A stretch of 9,748 nt of DNA from Opitutus sp. GAS368 (lineage in GTDB: Bacteria > Verrucomicrobiota > Verrucomicrobiae > Opitutales > UBA953), in contig CALQQQ010000029.1 of the NCBI GenBank assembly GCA_943332745.1, positions 1-9,748 of the forward strand, read 5' to 3'. Below, one piece after another: positions 7,647 through 9,748 of the stretch. How positions within the stretch are numbered: position 1 is the first letter of the stretch; every line of letters starts with the position of its first letter. The translations under genes were made by a program, and so were the position numbers. Under the pieces are notes generated by a model. The model had not been told where the DNA came from. It saw only the letters and a list, made by a program, of their open reading frames with translations, and searched no databases.

Positions 7647-8398
7647 ACCTTCTTCGTCAGATGTGCCTTCATCTCGGCGACCGCGCCGCGGATGCCGGTG
7701 AAGAGCGCACGGGCGACGATTGAATGCCCGATGTTCAGTTCGTGCAGGTGCGGCAGCGTCAGGATCGCCCGGATGTTGTCGTAGTTGATACCATGACCAG
7801 CGTTCACGATGAGTCCTAGGCGATGGGCTTGCTCGCAGGCGCCGTGCAGGCGAACGAGCTCGGTTTCGGCGGCCGGGGATTTCCAAGCGTTGGCGAAGGC
7901 CCCCGTATGGAGTTCGATGACCGGCGCACCGACGGCAACCGCGGCTTCGATTTGCGGCACATCGGGTCCGATGAAGAGCGAGACCTCGATGCCGGCTGCC
8001 TTTAGCGCTTGGGTTGTCTCGCGGACGCGGGCGAGCTGGCCGGCGACGTCGAGGCCGCCTTCCGTTGTCACTTCTTCACGTGATTCGGGGACGAGGCAGA
8101 CCGCAGCGGGACGAAGCTTGAGGGCGAAGGCGGTCATCGCTGGGGTGCAGGCCATCTCGAGATTGAGCCGGATGCCGGGGATGGCGGCGATGGCGTGGAC
8201 GTCGGCGTCCTGGATATGGCGGCGGTCTTCGCGCAGGTGGAGCGTAATCCCGTCGGCGCCGCCGGCGAGGGCTTCGCGCGTGAAGGCCAAGACGTCCGGC
8301 TCGGCGTGCGGGGATTGGTGCGCACCGCGGTAACGCGCCTGGCGGAGCGTCGCGGCGTGGTCGATGTTGACGCCAAGGAGGAGGGGACGGGAGGACAT
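7643..8398 (-). CDS. pdxJ: Pyridoxine 5'-phosphate synthase PdxJ
   Basis: The 251-residue TIM-barrel enzyme condenses 1-deoxy-D-xylulose 5-phosphate with 3-amino-2-oxopropyl phosphate, the last ring-forming step of the DXP-dependent vitamin B6 pathway. All family blocks are present: 'NIDHAATLRQAR' (11-22), 'HLREDRRHIQD' (54-64), 'LNLEMA' (78-83), 'TTEGGLDV' (111-118), 'IELHTG' (161-166), 'NAGHGINY' (199-206) and 'ELNIGH' (220-225). The loop after 'LRQAR' is slightly longer than in E. coli. ATG 8398 begins just before the conserved core; the longer frame starts with TTG 8488 inside uvrA and is unlikely. The gene begins 67 bases after the uvrA stop and its own stop overlaps acpS. No strong Shine-Dalgarno site is at the usual distance; GGAGGAG lies 23 bases upstream. 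Confidence 0.97.
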   Translation of the reverse strand: MSSRPLLLGVNIDHAATLRQARYRGAHQSPHAEPDVLAFTREALAGGADGITLHLREDRRHIQDADVHAIAAIPGIRLNLEMACTPAMTAFALKLRPAAVCLVPESREEVTTEGGLDVAGQLARVRETTQALKAAGIEVSLFIGPDVPQIEAAVAVGAPVIELHTGAFANAWKSPAAETELVRLHGACEQAHRLGLIVNAGHGINYDNIRAILTLPHLHELNIGHSIVARALFTGIRGAVAEMKAHLTKKV

Positions 8399-8465
8399 CG
8401 GGCTTCGGCCTGAAGGAATACTCCTCCGCGGGCCTGGGTCAAAGGGAACCGCAAACCGGCGTACC

Positions 8466-9748
8466 TTAAACCGACAACTTTTTGACAAGACCGCGTTGGA
8501 GTGTGAGCCTTAGCGACGGAGCGGTCGGTGACTTCTTCTGCTTCGCCAGCGATTCCGGGTCGCCGGCATGCACGAGTTCGCCGCCGGCGTTGCCGCCTTC
8601 GGGGCCGATCTCGAGGACCCAGTCCGCTTCGGCGATCACATCGGGATGATGTTCGATGACAATGACCGTGTGGCCTTGGTCGACGAGCGCATGGAGGAGC
8701 TCGATGAGGCGGCGGCAGTCCGCCTGATGTAGGCCGATGGTTGGCTCTTCTAGGATGTAGAGGTTCGGACGGATCTCGCCACGAGAGCGTTCACGGAAGG
8801 TCGGGAGGCCTTGGGCGAGTTCGCTGACGAGCTTGAGTCGTTGCGCTTCGCCGCCGGAGAGTGTCGGGCTGCTCTGTCCGAGCGTGAGGTAGCCCAGTCC
8901 AGTCTTCACCATCAGGCCGCAGAGATCGCCCAACTTGGCGTCAAAGGAAAGGAACGCAGCGGCTTCCTCAAACGTCATCGCGAGGAGATCGGCAGCGGAT
9001 TTGCCGTTCCAACGGATGGCCTTGGCCGCTGATCCGTAGCGTGTACCCGCGCATTCTTCGCAAGGCACGTAGGTGTCCGGAAGGAAGCTCATCTCTAGCT
9101 TGATACGTCCGGCTCCCGAGCAGGCTTCGCAGCGTCCGCCGGAAGTGTTGAACGAGAAGAAGCCCGCAGCGTGGCCACGGATGGCGGCTTCGGGCAGCGA
9201 GGCGAGGCGTTCGCGGATAAGGTCCCAGGCACCGATATAGGTCGCGGGCGTGGAGCGTGGCGTCTTGCCAATGGGTTCTTGGTCGACGACTACCAATTGG
9301 CGGAAACCTTTGAGACCCGAGAGCGAGGTGAAGGCGGGCTTACCCTGATAGGAGACGACGGCGAGGGCATCCTTCCCCGTCAGGCCGTCCTTCTTCTTGG
9401 TAACGGCCGCGCGGATTGCTGGGGCGAGGAGGTCGGTGACGAGCGTGGACTTGCCGGCGCCCGAGACGCCGCAGACGACGGTGAGTCGTCCGACGGGAAT
9501 CTGGACGTCGAAGCCCTTGAGGTTGCGGAGTGAGGCGTTCTTCAGGCGGACCCATTCGGCGGGCGCTCCTTTACCGGCGACCGGGCGGCGCGCGCCGCGG
9601 AGCGGATGCGGGATGGCTTCCTTGAGGAAGCGACCCGTGACAGAGTCGGCCCGCTTCTCGAGTGCGGCCGCCGTGCCTTGTGCGACGATTGTGCCACCAT
9701 GGACGCCAGCGCCCGGGCCCATGTCGACCACCAGGTCGGCGGCCCGCA
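8466..9748 (-). CDS. uvrA: UvrABC excinuclease subunit A, C-terminal part (cut by window edge)
   Basis: Only the last ~426 residues lie in the window; the frame stays open to the edge ('RAADLVVDMGPGAG'). UvrA is the damage-recognition ATPase of nucleotide excision repair. Counting from the GTG codon at 9731, the second ATPase unit has Walker A 'GVSGAGKST' (88-96), 'VDQEPIGKTPRS' (149-160), the zinc module 'CEAC' (201-204) and 'CEEC' (224-227), ABC signature 'TLSGGEAQRLKL' (290-301), Walker B 'LYILEEPTIGLH' (324-335) and 'VIVIEHHPDVI' (356-366). Two features differ from E. coli UvrA: Walker B reads LEEP where most have LDEP, and about 10 extra residues ('FRERSRGEIRPN') lie between the signature and Walker B. 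The zinc module and 'GFFSFNTSGGRC' region support a repair UvrA rather than a simple transporter. TAA at 8468-8466 ends it. Confidence 0.97.
   Translation of the reverse strand, partial: RAADLVVDMGPGAGVHGGTIVAQGTAAALEKRADSVTGRFLKEAIPHPLRGARRPVAGKGAPAEWVRLKNASLRNLKGFDVQIPVGRLTVVCGVSGAGKSTLVTDLLAPAIRAAVTKKKDGLTGKDALAVVSYQGKPAFTSLSGLKGFRQLVVVDQEPIGKTPRSTPATYIGAWDLIRERLASLPEAAIRGHAAGFFSFNTSGGRCEACSGAGRIKLEMSFLPDTYVPCEECAGTRYGSAAKAIRWNGKSAADLLAMTFEEAAAFLSFDAKLGDLCGLMVKTGLGYLTLGQSSPTLSGGEAQRLKLVSELAQGLPTFRERSRGEIRPNLYILEEPTIGLHQADCRRLIELLHALVDQGHTVIVIEHHPDVIAEADWVLEIGPEGGNAGGELVHAGDPESLAKQKKSPTAPSLRLTLQRGLVKKLSV

Noticed and set aside
7647..7886. 80-residue N-terminal extension of AcpS
   Set aside because: It runs entirely inside pdxJ in another frame and is basic and low in complexity; the ATG at 7646 begins the conserved domain with a classic ATGA overlap.
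8415..8442. Possible sigma-70 promoter for pdxJ (TTGACC, 16-base gap, TATTCC)
   Set aside because: The -35 is good, but the -10 matches at only three of six positions and the gap is short, so it is too weak to list as a feature.
8399..8488. Upstream TTG start for PdxJ, or an ATT start just after GGAGGAG (8421-8427)
   Set aside because: The TTG start would overlap uvrA and add 30 non-conserved residues. ATT starts are extremely rare and ATG 8398 sits just before the conserved core, so the purine-rich stretch is probably chance.

Overview
The window is G+C-rich, gene-dense bacterial DNA with two short non-coding stretches of note: a very G-rich leader at 1-165 and a divergent promoter region at 3854-4007. 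No stretch over 300 bases lacks a gene. Gene content suggests a member of the PVC group, most likely Verrucomicrobiota (Opitutae-like). The hints are an exported DUF1080 (3-keto-disaccharide hydrolase) protein next to an NtrC-type regulator, a UvrA with an unusual 'LEEPTIGLH' Walker B, and few clear Shine-Dalgarno sites. This placement is inference. No mobile element, CRISPR array, tRNA or rRNA was seen.

Layout. (1) On the + strand, 166-1610 holds a gamma-type carbonic anhydrase-like protein overlapping a conserved protein whose relatives are usually labelled 3-methyladenine DNA glycosylase. It ends at a 12-bp bidirectional hairpin terminator (1624-1651). (2) On the - strand, 3853-1672 holds a sigma-54 activator (REC-AAA+-Fis) followed 43 bases later by a secreted DUF1080 protein. 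In front of the activator lie a strong sigma-54 -24/-12 match and, about 88 bases further upstream, a 16-bp dyad. (3) On the + strand, 4008-4643 encodes a membrane-anchored SanA/DUF218 protein. (4) On the - strand, from the right edge down to 4645, runs a tight co-directional run: uvrA (3' part only), pdxJ, acpS, nnr (NAD(P)HX repair) and dprA.

How the parts fit. The right-hand block is housekeeping: nucleotide excision repair, pyridoxine 5'-phosphate synthesis, acyl-carrier-protein activation, repair of hydrated NAD(P)H, and recombination/transformation. Its gene junctions range from a 4-base overlap to a 67-base gap, so most of it is probably one transcript. The central block looks like a self-regulating sigma-54 circuit that may control the exported sugar-active protein. 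I do not see a clearly new multi-gene system. The most worthwhile leads are the sigma-54/dyad arrangement at 3866-3952, the G-tract leader at 1-148, and altered motifs in UvrA and the NnrE half of Nnr.
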